From Prorocentrum cordatum (taxonomy: Eukaryota; Sar; Dinophyceae; Prorocentrales; Prorocentraceae): a DNA stretch of 64,000 bases. The stretch spans positions 117,501-181,500 of the forward strand of contig CAUYUJ010019265.1 in the NCBI GenBank assembly GCA_963575745.1, in the 5' to 3' direction. The notes beneath the pieces are model-generated. The model made no database searches. It was not told where the DNA came from and saw only the letters and a list, made by a program, of their open reading frames with translations. The first letter of the stretch is position 1; each line of letters starts with the position of its first letter. This document shows positions 29,361 to 41,299 of the stretch, in pieces. Both the position numbers and the translations under genes were made by a program.

Positions 29361-30959
29361 TCTTGGGGTTGCCCAGACATGGGTCGAATCGCCTTTCTGA
29401 TAAACAGCCCCTGGTCGCAACCTCAGACGCCTGGACAGAAGACAAACTCGAAGGGCGCTCCCTATGCCACTGGCGCATTTTTTTGTCACAGCGTGGATCC
29501 TCAGAATTCTCGACCCCTTCCCAAGGAACGGCTGGACCAACTTTCAACTACGAGCCATTCTTGACAGTCTCCGGGAGGGCCCCCAGAGGCTGGAGAGTGC
29601 CTCAGGGTGAGGGGCTCGGCGGACGTCTGCGCATCTGTCGGCGCAGGTGATCTGCGGAGGGGTTCTGGTGTGCCCGACGAGTGGGAGGGGCGCCTCTTCC
29701 TCGTTTCGCCGAGGGCAGGCCGATCGAACTGTGACTGGTTTCGGGTCAGAAGGGATTGACGACCTGTCCGCGTTTACAGACGGGGATGCGAAGCGCGGGT
29801 CGCGGCGAGTGTCAAGGAGGCGGGCGCGGAGGCGAACTGCGGACTTCCAGGGGGACCTGGATCGGTCCGCAAGAACTGCGTGGAGCTCGGAGAGGTAATG
29901 CAACTAGGGCTCCCAACTTCGCGCTTCGCGCTCCGCGAAGCGCGAATAACTTCGCGCCCTCGCGCCGCCCCCCCCAAAGGGAGAAAAGGAGGACGAGGAG
30001 GAGGGGGAGAAGGAACGAGGACCGCGAAGCGCGAAGCGCGAATAACTTCGCGCCCTCGTGGGAGCCCTTGATGCAAGGACCGGTGAGGCGGCTCCAGGCG
30101 AAAGGGGGCTGCCGTGCAGTGGTGTTTGGCCACGTGCTCATTTTTCCGCCTACTGGAAACATGCGCGCGCGGTTCTGGTCCAGGGCGTTTGCCTCGTCCC
30201 TGTTGGATGGCTCTTGAAATCTGGTGCTGCTCTTCTTGGGGGGGGGGCTCTCGGGGGGGCCCCTGGGAGTACTTTTTTCCAGTTTCTGGAGGGGCTCTTA
30301 GGGGAATTGTTGGCCTAATAGGGGCCTCTTGTGGGCATCTCGGGTGCCTTTGGGGCGATCTTGGGGGGTAGGGCCGCTGGGGACCTGTAGACCTCCCCCT
30401 CTCTGGCTCCTTCGGAGCCCTTCTTGCAAGCATCTTGGGTCCCCTTGGGAACATCGTACGGCATCTTCAAGCTAACTGCACGGGCGTCGGCCCAGGGATA
30501 ACGCCGCGCTGGCCCACAACACCCAGAGGAGGAGGACGACGACGACGAACACAAGGGGGGAACTACGACGAGGCGACGAGGAACAAGAAAGAAACGCAGG
30601 GCTCCTGCTGGACCGCGCGCCCTCAGTGACGCCGTTCTCTGAGCCCGGCGGCAGCGACCGATGGCCTGTGAAACGAACAGATGGATGGGGGTAACATAAC
30701 AAATACTCGGCTCGGGGGCACGCTGCGGGTTTGTCTGCTTCGATCTCTCGCGCGACCGGAGGCCATCTTCGGCCGCTGGCGCTCCGCGAGAGGGCGGCTG
30801 GAGCGGCGGGAGGGCCGGCTCCGCAGAGGAGCGGCGCCTCCCCCAACGCCGCCTCTCCCCACGACCCTGCGCCGGTCGCGCGCTCCGCCACGGAGCAGCG
30901 TATCACGCCTGGCGCTCGGTGTACGCCAGATCCTATGGCCCCAGACCCCCTCGAGTAAT
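29361..30959. other. No recognisable gene
   Basis: Contains the hairpin/duplication at 29918-30060 and a G-rich block 30230-30380 of the CTCTTAGGGG type. No frame with family motifs. Confidence 0.5.
29918..30060. repeat. 13-base-arm hairpin and direct duplication
   Basis: TTCGCGCTTCGCG (29918-29930) and CGCGAAGCGCGAA (29934-29946) form a perfect stem with a three-base loop. The following GCGAATAACTTCGCGCCCTCG (about 29942-29962) recurs at about 30036-30058 next to GCGAAGCGCGAAGCGCGAA. Confidence 0.93.
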
Positions 30960-31125
30960 GAAAAAATCATGACGGGAGGTTTTTCGCAATTTTCGGCCTC
31001 TGGGGGCCCTCACCGGGCCTCGGGAGCGTCAAAAAACGACTCAGGATGCAAAGCCGGTCATGGGGAAAGGGTCGGGACCTCTGGGGGTCGACGTAATGAA
31101 AAAAACATTACGTCGGGGGTCTGGG
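30960..31125. repeat. Dispersed repeat family F, copy 2, with hairpin
   Basis: Matches 18550-18720. At its end CGACGTAATG (31089-31098) and CATTACGTCG (31106-31115) form a 10-base stem around a seven-A loop, absent from copy 1. Confidence 0.8.
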
Positions 31126-31339
31126 GCTCTGGCTTCGGCATCGTTTCCTTTCTTATCGTCGCCCTCCTCGCCTTCGTCGGCGGCTTCCCCTCGCTCTCCT
31201 GCTCGTCGGGACTGTCGCTCTGGGCTGCCAGCCTTCTTGCACGCAGACAGTGCTTGGCCATGGCGAGCGCAGCGGGTTTGGCATTGACGAACGCGGACGG
31301 CTCCTCGGTGGTGTTCGCTTGGGCCAAACTGGCGAACTC

Positions 31340-31650
31340 TTCGGAGGTGTCCGCTTGAACCAGACCACCGGGCTCCTCGGTGGAGTCCGCCTGGACCAGA
31401 CCACTGGACCAGCCCAGCGCGAATCTCGGTGGTGTCCCCTTGCGCCAGCCCAGCGGGCTCCTCGGTGGTGTCCGCCTGGACCAGACCAGCGGGCTCCTCG
31501 GTGGTGTCCGCTTGCACCAGCCCAGCTGGCTCCTCGGTGGTGTCCGCTTGCTCCAGCCTGGCGTGCTCCTCGGTGGTGTCCGCTGGCACCAGCTCGGCGG
31601 GCTCCTCGGTGGTGTCCGCCGCGCCTGAGGCGTCTCGAGATTCCAGGCTC
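31340..31650. repeat. 36-base minisatellite
   Basis: About eight units of CTCCTCGGTGGTGTCCGC plus CAGACCAGCGGG-like text. On the minus strand one frame reads a 12-residue unit ADTTEEPAGLVQ (inside an open frame 31670-31041). On the plus strand two other frames are also open. No independent evidence picks a coding frame. Confidence 0.9.
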
Positions 31651-33407
31651 AGCACGCCAGGCTCGTCCATCCCCGACTCGGGCGGCGCCCTCGCCGTCGT
31701 CGAGCAGGTCGCTGGGCAAGCCCGTCACGTTCTGTCCTCGTGCGCCTGGTCGATCGTCTTGCCCTCTTGGTCGCCTCTCTTTGCAAGGACCAGCGGCCGC
31801 CCCCGCGCGTTGACCTCCACGCTGGCGGCGGGGGCGGCGTTGCGGGCGCTGGCGCTAGGGGGGTCGCCGGCTCCTTGAGGAAACGGGGCCCCTTGAGCAT
31901 CGTTTGACCGATCTCTATCCCCACTGGCACAGGTGGGGATATTGCATGCTTTTCCCTTCGGGTTTCGCGGTGCCCATCCCCAACTGGGGGGCTGGGCCGG
32001 TGGAGCCGAGAACGCATGGCCCAATGGGGACGGGGATCGATCACGCGATGCCGAGCTGCGGGGGTCGCCAGCTCCCCAAGAAAGCGGACCCCCTGGACAC
32101 CCCAGAGCCCCCCAGGACTCCCAGAGACGCCCAAGACGTCCTCGATCCTCGATCCTCCTTTCTCCTTTCTCCTCGATCTCTAGGAGGAGGTGGCAACCTC
32201 CCTGAGTCGTGGCACCCGTTTGCGCCGCCCGAGGAAGCTCAGCGCGGAGGCCTGGGCCCCCGCTCTGCGCCGCTCGGTCTGGGCCGTGAGCCACCCTGCC
32301 TGCGAACCTGGACCTGAAGTTGAAACAACAGGTAACAGGCCCGCCTCCTCGAGCCTCCCTCCTCATCGAGCCTCCAGGAGGAGGGAGGCTCGAGGAGGAG
32401 GGAGGATCGAGGAGGAGGGAGGATCGAGGAGGAGGGAGGTTCGAGGAGGAGGGAGGCTCGAGGAGGAGGGAGGCTCGAGGAGGAGGGAGCATCGAGGAGG
32501 CCCCGGCCGCGCGAACGCAGAAGCGCCCCCTCTTGGGGGAGGCGCCGCAGGGGTCCGGGGGGGGCCCGCGGGCCCCACCGGTGAGGCGCCGCAGGGGCCG
32601 GCCCGCCTGAGGAAGCAGAGGGTGAAGCCCGCGAGTCCCGAAGGGAGGGGCAGAACCCCCTGCCCTCCTCCTCCTCCTCCTCCTCCTCCTGCGCCTCCGC
32701 CTCCGCCTCCTCCTCCGCCTCCGCCGCCTCCTCCTCCTCCTCCTCTCCTCCTCCTCTTCCTCCTCCTCCTCCTCCTCCTCCTCCTCCTCCGCCTCCGCCT
32801 CCTCCTCCTCCTCCTCTTCCTCCCCCGGCCGTCCTGTGCCACCTCGTGCCCAGACATCCGACGGTAAGAAGTTTCCAGCCCACGGCCGCAGAGGTCCCCG
32901 ACCCCTTCTCCAGGGCCAATGTTTCGCCCCGGACCGATTTCTGCCGGCCCCAGGGCCCGACAACGTCTCCCAGCGGCCGAGATCGGGAAACACGCCAGAA
33001 CTCAACAAGACAAGGTATCGTCGGAGGTCTTTGGAGCGAATGGCAACGACGTGCTGCCGGCTGTCTGCTGGACCGTGCCGCTGCCGCAGCAACGGGCGGA
33101 GGACGACGAGGGAACGAGGCAGACGAGGAGGCCGAGGGGCGGAGCGAGGGCAGCCCAAAGCGCAGAGGCGACAACCCGAGGGGAAGAGGAGAGGCAGAGG
33201 AGGCGACAGAGCGACAGGGGACAAGACGTTGGAGACCTGGATGCGCGGCGAAAGTTCAAGGCAGCAGCCCGGAGGGGGCCCTGGGGAGCTGGACGGCAGC
33301 GGGGGGACGTGCCCTGCGCCTCACGCCTCCCCCCACATCGTGATCGTAGCGGGGGGCACGGGGGCGGGGCAGCGTTTGGACGGGCAGCCTTCCTCTGGTG
33401 ACGGCAT
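31651..33407. other. GC-rich, simple-repeat-rich, no gene
   Basis: 32360-32500 is a 17-base array (ATCGAGGAGGAGGGAGG and variants, about eight units). 32660-32825 is a CTC/CGC-rich microsatellite. The long minus frame across 31725-33224 depends on these repeats. Confidence 0.55.
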
Positions 33408-33530
33408 CGGCTAAGGCCTGGAAGCCGATGGAACTCCAATCGTGGATCGGCCATGGATATCACCGTCGCCCTCATCAGATGAGGAATCCCCCAAAGGTCT
33501 AAAGTCTCCTGGGGACACTGCTAACCCCCC
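33408..33530. repeat. Fragment homologous to the 5' end of the RT ORF
   Basis: Aligns with 10549-10700. Shared blocks are AAGGCCTGG, AACTCCAAT, GGCCATG, GCCCTCATCAGAT and CTCCTGGG. The minus-strand peptide MRATVISMADPRLEFHR resembles the start of the reverse-transcriptase frame (MRAAVLFMARAQLELHW). It is only a short relic. Confidence 0.7.
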
Positions 33531-35510
33531 TTCTCCCCCGTAGGACAGCTTCCCCTCCTGACTTTTCCCGCCCTCTTACTACGACGAGGCCAGGGCCCAC
33601 GTAAAGGGCATGCGTGCGTGCCATGCTGAAGCGCCACGATCAACCACACACACACGAACAATTTAAGTTTCGCCCATGCAACATGGATCGGCTTCACGAC
33701 ATAGTAGGCATACAAACTCACGCACGTACGTAACTTACTACTGTATGTGCATCGCTGGCTAGAGTCCGTATTGATACATACATCGATGAACACACCAACG
33801 CCATGACCAACATCGAACCAATGAAACACAACATGTAAACACGAATGAAGCAGATCGCACTGCAGAGGCGTGCAATATTAACGTCGACAACATTAGCAGT
33901 AGTCCCCTGGCGGGGGCCACTCGACGAAACATGATGTCTGGCTCATTCTTTACAGTGGAAGGAATCGATGTCGATGGCGGGTGATGGCTGAGGCAGCGTG
34001 ATTCAAAGACCTTTGAAGATCTCGGAGATGAAATGTGCTCGTGCAGAAAGCGTCCGCGACGGCAGCACGGCCATCCACAGAAGCTCCGGCCTGCGTCTCG
34101 CACTTGGCGGAGTAGGTGAACTTATGCACTGTCGTGTCCCACTCGTGCACTGGGACCTGATTCACATTCCGACTGGCCTGATCTCCTATCATTACCTACG
34201 CCTTCTATTCCTTTTTCCTTGTCTCACTCTCTACTCCGCTCCAACTGCAATGTGTATGTAATTTCGGCACGACCACAACCCGCACGGTGATTGAGGAGCC
34301 GGCACTGCTCGATCATGCCACACAAACTAAGTTTCGTAATGGACTGAATCAGAATCTGCATTACAGCTCGCATGGGCCGTCTACCTGTGGTCTATGTAGC
34401 GACAAGATCGCCCACGTGCGTACCGACATTGGCGCGCTGAGCGTACCCCTGAAATGTTTCGCCCCTCGTCTGGGTGTTCGACACGGCGCAGCCTCCCTAC
34501 GAGTGTCCACTGGCTGCGATGATATGAAGGTAAACGCTCGGTAACGAATGTAAGCCCTTCCTGGGGCCGACTTTCCTGAAGCATTTATAATCTCTAGGGG
34601 GGCCTCCGAATCCGCCCACCACGCTTTGCATGGAACGGCCGGGATTCCTATGGTTATGCTCATGCGTTTGCGCAAGCCTGTGCGTAATCCACTGCGTGCA
34701 CGTGTACAAATATGTAAATGTTGTTGTGTATCTCCATATATACACGAACATATACATACATTGCATGTATGCATGTGTGTGTCTGTGTGCCTGTATGCAT
34801 ACATGTATGTATGCATGTGTGTATGCATAGCTGTATTGAATGTATGCGTGACGGTTTTCATAAATGGACTTGGACGGCTCCTGCGATCATACGCGGCACG
34901 TTACAACGCGGACATTATGCCAACGCTTCTGCTTCTGCTTATGTTAGCGCTTCAGTGTCCGCAGACGCTTCGCCTTAGACCTGCCGCACGATCCTCCAAC
35001 ACCGCTCGAACATCCCTAGCGGGTTCCAGACCGCCCCGACCGTCCAAAGAAACTTCCAATGCGCCCTCCTGGCAACACTACCGAGGCTTGACGCCCTTGC
35101 TCTGATTCCGCTTTGGGCAGGACCGTAGTGGTGGGCGGCGAGGAGCCCATTCCGAGGGCACGACAAGAAGTCTACACGTCTCCTTGGAGCACTTTTTCGC
35201 CGGCGGCCAGGCAGAGTAACTGCGCTGGCGGAAGAGCAATGACAACGGGGATGCCGTTGAAGCGGATTATGCCACGATGCAGGCAAATTGACGGAGACAG
35301 GGAGGGCGGCCGAAGGAAGAGAGAAGGAGCAGGGGCCGCTCAGGGGGACGGGTCACAGCCGGAGCGGGTGGCGCGGTAAACCCCACTTGGAGCACACAGA
35401 GGCGTGCGGACGCGCGAAGCGCTTCGGCGGGGGGGGAGACGCCGTCCTAGTCCACGGGACCGAAGCGTGGCGTTCAGGGCCTCGAAGCCCCACTCCCGCC
35501 TTACTTACCG
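33531..35510. other. No recognisable gene
   Basis: Lower-GC sequence with a short TATG/TGCA microsatellite at about 34735-34840. Short frames only. Confidence 0.5.
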
Positions 35511-35651
35511 AGCGCGTTCCACTACTCGCAAAGTGCCGACTTGCAAACGTCCAGAAGCACATGCCTTCCTCTATGTAATGGCGCGTACATTCCTGCCGCG
35601 GCGGATTCGGGCCATTTGCGAGTAGCTACTTTGCGAGTAGTGGAACGCGCT
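35511..35651. repeat. Perfect 24-base inverted repeat with 93-base loop
   Basis: 35511-35534 (AGCGCGTTCC...CGCAAAGT) is the exact reverse complement of 35628-35651. TTTGCGAGTAG also occurs twice as a direct repeat (35615-35625 and 35631-35641). The loop has no frame of note. Confidence 0.95.
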
Positions 35652-37144
35652 TGTCGACTTACGCTCGGGAACCTCGCCGGCCCTCGAAGGGGTCAGGCTC
35701 CTACTGCGTGACGCCCCGGGTCCTCCTCCCATGCCTGGTAGCATCGACGCATCTCGGGGCCTTGCAGGGGCAAGCTGCACAAAAACTGCCATGGCAGGCA
35801 CTTCCTGCCGAGGCCGTGTGGCCTCTTCCCTGCCCCTGGATCCTGGATGCTCCTGCGAGGGGCCTCGCCGGACCTCTGGGAGGGGCGGGGGCCCCATGGA
35901 GGGACCTCCCCATCGAAGGAAGCTCCCTCCGCGCTCCGTGCCGCCGCTGAGCCTCGGAATCCCCAGGCTCTGCGCAAAAGCCCTGGGGATGGGAAGCTCT
36001 GAGAGGCCCTGCGCAAAACGTAGCCAGGAACGGGTCAAAGTGGGATCGGGACAAATCGGGGATCTCTGAGATCCGGCGGTTCTGGACAGAGCATTTCGGA
36101 ACGCTCTCAGAACGTTCCAGTAAGCTGTTTTCTGCCACGACGAAACGCACCTATTATTTAACCTGTCACATCTTACCTGTCAGCTCGCGTTGCGAATCCA
36201 ATCGTACTCCCACTAAACCAGTGAGACTCAGCTGGCTCGAGGAGGGAAGGGGAGGAGGAGGAGGAGGAGAAGGAGGAGGAGGAGGAGGATGAAGGGGATG
36301 AGGAGGAGGGGGAGGAAAAAGGAACGAGAAGGATAATAGGCAATGGGCGCTGTGCGGATATCCTCTGCGGCCCAACGGCCACTATATAATGCAGAAAATG
36401 CACAACGACATCCCAGAGAGGGAGAGGGATCCGGACGAGGAGAGGAAAGTGGGGGACTCAGATACGCAAGCCCCAGCAACGTATCATCAATAATCGTATC
36501 CAGCCAAATCGAGAAAAACTGCCGCACTAGGCCTGACACAGCGACAACCACGGAAATAAACAGTACAGTGAAGTGTGAAGACGGCGCGAAGCCGCAGATG
36601 ACAAGAAACGCGCTCATACTTTGTCGCGCAAGAGAGTTCGAGAATGCTCTGGAACGATATATCCAACTCCTGGGCCTGTCTGACGCCTCATGGTGGAGAC
36701 CTCCTCTGCAGAGACCCCCCCACGTATCGCTGCCGATTCTTCCTGGCGAGGCACCGCGGATGCATCGCCCATGGGGGGCTCTGGGGTCCTGGCGAGGCCC
36801 AGAATGTGTCAGCCTTCTTGCGGAGCCTGCCTTTGTGGACGGAGCCCCGCGGATGCACTTTCGCCGCGGGGAAGCCTAACGCTCGCGCCCGAAGAGACAC
36901 CTGCAAACTCCCAAACGCCCTCCGCGTCTTCCGTCCACCCGCGCGGACCACGGTGCATCCTCCTGCCCGCCCGCGGGGAAAATCCCCCATCCCACTCGGA
37001 GCAAGGGAAGGTGGAGCGTGCCAGACGAGGTCCAAAGTCAACCGCGAGAAGATGTCTGGATCATGCGACTGGAGCTGCTGCTGCTGTCGCTCTCCGAGCC
37101 ACGAACAAAGAAGGGAGACGAGGAATAATGGAAGGATGATGAGG
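35652..37144. other. No recognisable gene
   Basis: Short frames on both strands without motifs. GGA-rich patch at 36240-36320. Confidence 0.5.
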
Positions 37145-38060
37145 TGGAGGACCAGTGCAAATCCAAGACGCAGCAACGATGTTGCGATAACCTCGCCCTC
37201 CAAGTTCCCTCTTCAAAGGTCCGTACAAGGCCAGGCATGTTCTTCATTGCGGGAAGTGCCCCGCCGAAGGACATCCGTCTGAGAATTCTCCGTCGGCCAC
37301 AAGGACCACTCCTGGGACTTCAGTGCCGCGAATCGACGTGACTGTTGCGTCCTGGCAATCCTACATTGTGCCGCAAAGCCGTTTCTGGGATTTCTCCACC
37401 GCGAATCCACGTGTCGGTTGCGCCCTGACCATCTTAAGTCGTGCAGGACACCATCCCTGGGACTTCCACATCACTGCTCTAAACTTTGAAGCGGACGCGC
37501 GTGGCCCTATGGCGAGGACAACATTTTGAAACTGGCCCGCCCTGCGTCCTTGAAACTGTTGGCAATTTCCAGGACGAGCGCGCGAGGCGCTAAAGCAAGA
37601 GCCACATCTTGAACATGGCCCGCCCTCCATCCTTGAAGCTGGTGCGATCTTTTGATGTGAATGTGCGCGGCGCTTAGGCGAGAGCCATATTTTGAAAGCG
37701 GTCCACCTTCCTTCCCTGACTCGGTTGAAAACTTTTGAGGCCCATGTGCGCGGCGCCTGGGCGAGAGCCACACTTTGAAGACGACCCGCCATCCATCCTT
37801 GAAGCTGCTGCAAGTGTCAGGCTTCAGGGCCATACGTGGTGAGGAAGTCTCAAGCGAAATGGCAGGGGTGCCCTACGGATACGTCTGGGGGTGCGAAAGT
37901 GAAGAGTTGTTGATAAGGAAAGGGAAGCAAGGAGGAGGAAGAGGAGGAAGCAGAGAATGATGATGATGCTGATGATGATGCTGATGATGACGATGATGAT
38001 GCTGCTGCTGATGATGATGACGATGAGGGGGAGGAAAAAAGGGAGGAGGAGGAGCGCCAA
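37145..38060. repeat. Composite repeat family B, copy 3
   Basis: Head with GGAGGACCAGTGCAAATCC (37145-37240), two ~70-base units with GGGACTTCAG..CGCGAATC.ACGTGACTGTTGCG (37310-37470), three ~85-base units with GTGCGCGGCGC and CCGCCCT.CATCCTTGAAGCTG (37500-37810), tail with TCAGGGCCATACGTGGTG..CTCAAGCGAAAT (37820-37862), then GGA/GAT repeats (37930-38060). Confidence 0.8.
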
Positions 38061-40594
38061 TAACTTTCCTGGTTCGATGTCAACAAGCTCAACGCCGTGG
38101 CCTCAGCCAGCTGTATGGCTGAGATGCACCAGGCGGAGGAAGACAAGTATAACGTTCGGGCATTTTATGTAGGGCCGCTTTGAGGCCTCGAACTGCTTGG
38201 GAACTGTAAGTGAGCACCCATCCCTCCTGCCTGCAATGATCGTTTGCTGTGTGAGAACCACAGAAACAAATGGCAGTGGCGACCATGGCGCTTTCACGAG
38301 TGAGGTCCCTAGCAGGGTATAGCAGGGTAGTGCCTAGGAGGAGGAGGAGGAGGCGGAGGAGGAGGAGAAGATGGATGATGATGATGTAGATGATGATGAT
38401 GAGGAGGAGGCGGAGGAAGGGACACCGGCAGAGAAGGGCGGGGAGCGGAGGCGGCAATGTGCCAATCCCATCCTGCCCCCTCGAGGACGAGGCCGCGAGC
38501 GCGGGGAGCGGGCTGGTAGGGGCGCGACCCACAGGCACGCCTCGCCGAAGTGGGCGGGGGCGCTGAACTCCCTGCCAGAGGGCAGCCGGATACAGAAGAA
38601 ATCTGCAGGGCCCCGAGATGCTCCAAGGCTTCCGTGGGACCATAGGGGCCATCGGGGGGTAATGAACTTCCGAGGGCCACCTGCTGACAGGCCGACTTCT
38701 TATTTGGCGTGCCTACCGCGGACGTTTCTTCTGGCCTTCTTGTTTGTAGCACTGCTTGCCACCCAATGGCCCGCTAAACTGGCCTCCCAGAATTGTGCAC
38801 TCCCTGGTAGACGGCGACTGGGAAGACCAATTTGTCTGCCTCCTGGTCGTTTGTGTTCGCACCGCGTGGCACCCAGTGGATTTTCGCACTGGTCGCTCTC
38901 CCAACTGTGCGTCGGCATAGGTGCTTCGCTTGTCCCCCCCCCCTGGCTTGCTGCGCATCGCGTTGGCGCTGACGGGCTGCTCCGAGCACGAGTGCCTGGG
39001 GACGTCCACTCTCAGCTGCCCGCGCCTCGGCATCGCGGGCGCCGCGCGCGCGCGAGCAGCGATCGGCGCGCCGCCTCTGCATCAGCATCTCTCCCCTGGA
39101 TGGTCACCCTTCCCCCCCCCCCGTCCTCTGTCAACCTCCCATCCTCCTCCTCCTCCAGCTCCAGCTGCGGCCTTCCCTCCAACTCCCCCCCCCTCTTCTT
39201 CTCCTCCTCCCCCTCCTGACGCACACGCTTTCAAACCGGTCCTCCATACGCTCCGCCAATCAGCAGGAAAAGGATGGGCACTCCTCCCTCTCCTCCTGCA
39301 CCCACTGTTCTCTCTCTCTCTCTCTCTCTTTCTCTCCTCCTTCCTCTACTGCGCCTCCTCCTCCTCCTCCTTGCCAGCACCACCTCCTCCTCCTCCTTAT
39401 CGCCCTCCTCCGTCCCTCTGTTCCCCCCTCTCCCTCTCCCTCTCCCTCTCCCTCTCTCTCTCTCTCTTTCTCGTTTTTTTTTTTTTTGTTTCTCTCTCTC
39501 TCTCTCACTCTTCCCCTATTCCCACCCCTCTTTCTGTCGTTCATTCTCCTTCTACCGCTATTTTTCCTCGTCTCCTTCTCACTTCCCTTCCAATTCTCCT
39601 TCCCCTGACCGGTTCCCCTTGTCTCACCTCACACGCTGAACGCCTGTGCGGACGTCCGTTCCCACGACGCCCGACGCCGCGTCGAGCACCAAGCCTGGAG
39701 ACGGGCATGCCCCAGAGAGCGGGAGCTGCACCTCCGCTGCCAACGGCGCCGGCGTCGGCGTCAGCCCCAGCGCGCCGGTGCCCGCATGCTCCAGGAAGCC
39801 GGCCCAACCCGCGCGCGCTGCCCAGCCATCCGACGCCGCGATTTCTCCATGGCATGCAACTCGCGTTCCCGATTTGGAAGGAGGGCAAGTCTGTGTCTGG
39901 CCTCTCGGCCTTTCCGCCTCGCGGCTCTTCGCCTCGCGTGGCACTGTGCCGCGATCGCAGCACGGGCGCGGGTGTGGCGCGCTCGGTCGTGTGCTCTCAC
40001 GGCTGAGGCTGCTCTGCAGCTGGCTGGCGGTTCTGTCCTCACGCCACGGCGTGGCTCCACAAAAAGTCTGCACCCCTTCCCCTGTGACGTTTTTGACGGT
40101 CCCAAAAATCTGGTCCAAAGTCCCTGCTTTTTCCACATAAAAGTCTGGAGCCCTTCCCCGAAAGTCTGGACCCATTCCCCAAAAGTCTGGACCAGCTTCT
40201 CATCCCCTGTGCCGTTTTTTGGCGGTCCCCGGGGCCCGTGGAGACCCTGGGCGGTCGGCAGTGGCCAAAGACCTCCCGTCGCGGTCTCCCCGCGACGCGA
40301 AGATGTCGGGGCAGGAGGCGGAAACCCGCGGCCGACGAGTTCCGTGCTCGCCGCCGCAGCGCGAGGCCGTCCAGGGACCGGGTTGGGGGGCCGAATGCGT
40401 GGCGCCCCGCGGCAGGCCGACGAAACCGCCAGGGCCGGCGAGCAGAGCGTGACAGAGCCGAGCGAGCTCTCGTCGGCGCGGCCGCGCAAAGCTCGGTGGG
40501 CGAGCAGCGGGGTGCATGGCACAAGCCTTGCCGCCCTCCGGGGCGACCGTCCCATGGCGGCAGGGAAGTTTCTGCCCCGACGCTGACAGGTGAG
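38061..40594. other. No recognisable gene; simple repeats
   Basis: 38335-38420 GGA/GAT microsatellite and 39300-39530 CT-rich tracts. 40060-40200 holds a short tandem repeat. A long open minus frame (41074-39761) has no motifs and follows high GC content. Confidence 0.5.
40060..40200. repeat. AAAGTCTGGACCC short tandem repeat
   Basis: Four copies of AAAGTCTGxACCCxTTCCCC (about 40064, 40140, 40163, 40184), flanked on both sides by CCCCTGTG(A/C)CGTTTTTxG(A/G)CGGTCCC-like text (40080 and 40205). Confidence 0.8.
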
Positions 40595-40769
40595 CGGCGA
40601 ACGTAGACGGGTCTTACGCGAGACGCTGTAGAGACCCCACGCGGTGGCTTGTGCGGGCCGCCGTCGCGACACGCTGCCTTGGCAACGGGGGCGCTTACGC
40701 GCGACCTTGCGCGGGCAGCTTGCGCGCGGGTGTCGGCACAGACGACCCTGTTTTCTTGCGTCGCTCAGG
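40595..40769. repeat. Dispersed repeat family E, copy 2
   Basis: Partner of 18055-18231, same orientation. Confidence 0.8.
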
Positions 40770-41143
40770 TGGCGGTGGAGACCTTTCAGCCGCTCTGGGA
40801 CAGGCGCACCCGACGGCGGAACAGCTACTTTCATACAGACGACGCGCTGCCACAAGGAACGCAACATAAGGAACGAAGCCCCTTTTTGGGCGCCAGCAGC
40901 GCCTGGGTGCACGAGGAGGGCTGGAGGAACCACCACGGAAGGGCCACAGGAGCAGCGAGCCCCTTCCGAACCGAAAGCGGTACTCATCGCAGCGTCTTGA
41001 CTGCAGGGTCCCATGTTGCAGCCCCTCTGAGCCATCGGGGACTCAAGCGTCGCATGCCACGGCCTTCCCTCCACTGCAGGAGCGAGCGATCACGTGTCAC
41101 GACCCTCGGGGATCTGGGGAGGGAGAGGCGATCCGTCTGGACA

Positions 41144-41161
41144 CGATGATGATGATGATGC

Positions 41162-41195
<34 letters not shown>

Positions 41196-41222
41196 CATCA
41201 TCATCATCATCATCATCATCAG

Positions 41223-41287
<65 letters not shown>

Positions 41288-41299
41288 GCATCATCATCC
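41144..41299. repeat. GAT array switching to ATC (palindromic microsatellite)
   Basis: GAT repeats with one GCT interruption run to about 41194, then the sequence becomes ATC repeats with AGC interruptions. The switch point TGATCA makes the whole tract a near-perfect inverted repeat able to fold on itself. Confidence 0.96.

Noticed and set aside
28862-29650. Poly-Pro, poly-Leu and poly-Ser frames
   Set aside because: They are translations of the CCT microsatellite. The same applies at 17.6-18.0, 32.6-32.9, 52.9-53.5 and 53.9-55.2 kb.
31725-33224. 499-codon minus frame
   Set aside because: Held open by GGA-type and 17-base repeats, with no recognisable domain.
39761-41074. 437-codon minus frame
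   Set aside because: No motif, no consistent codon preference, and it crosses family E and a short tandem repeat. Length is explained by high GC.
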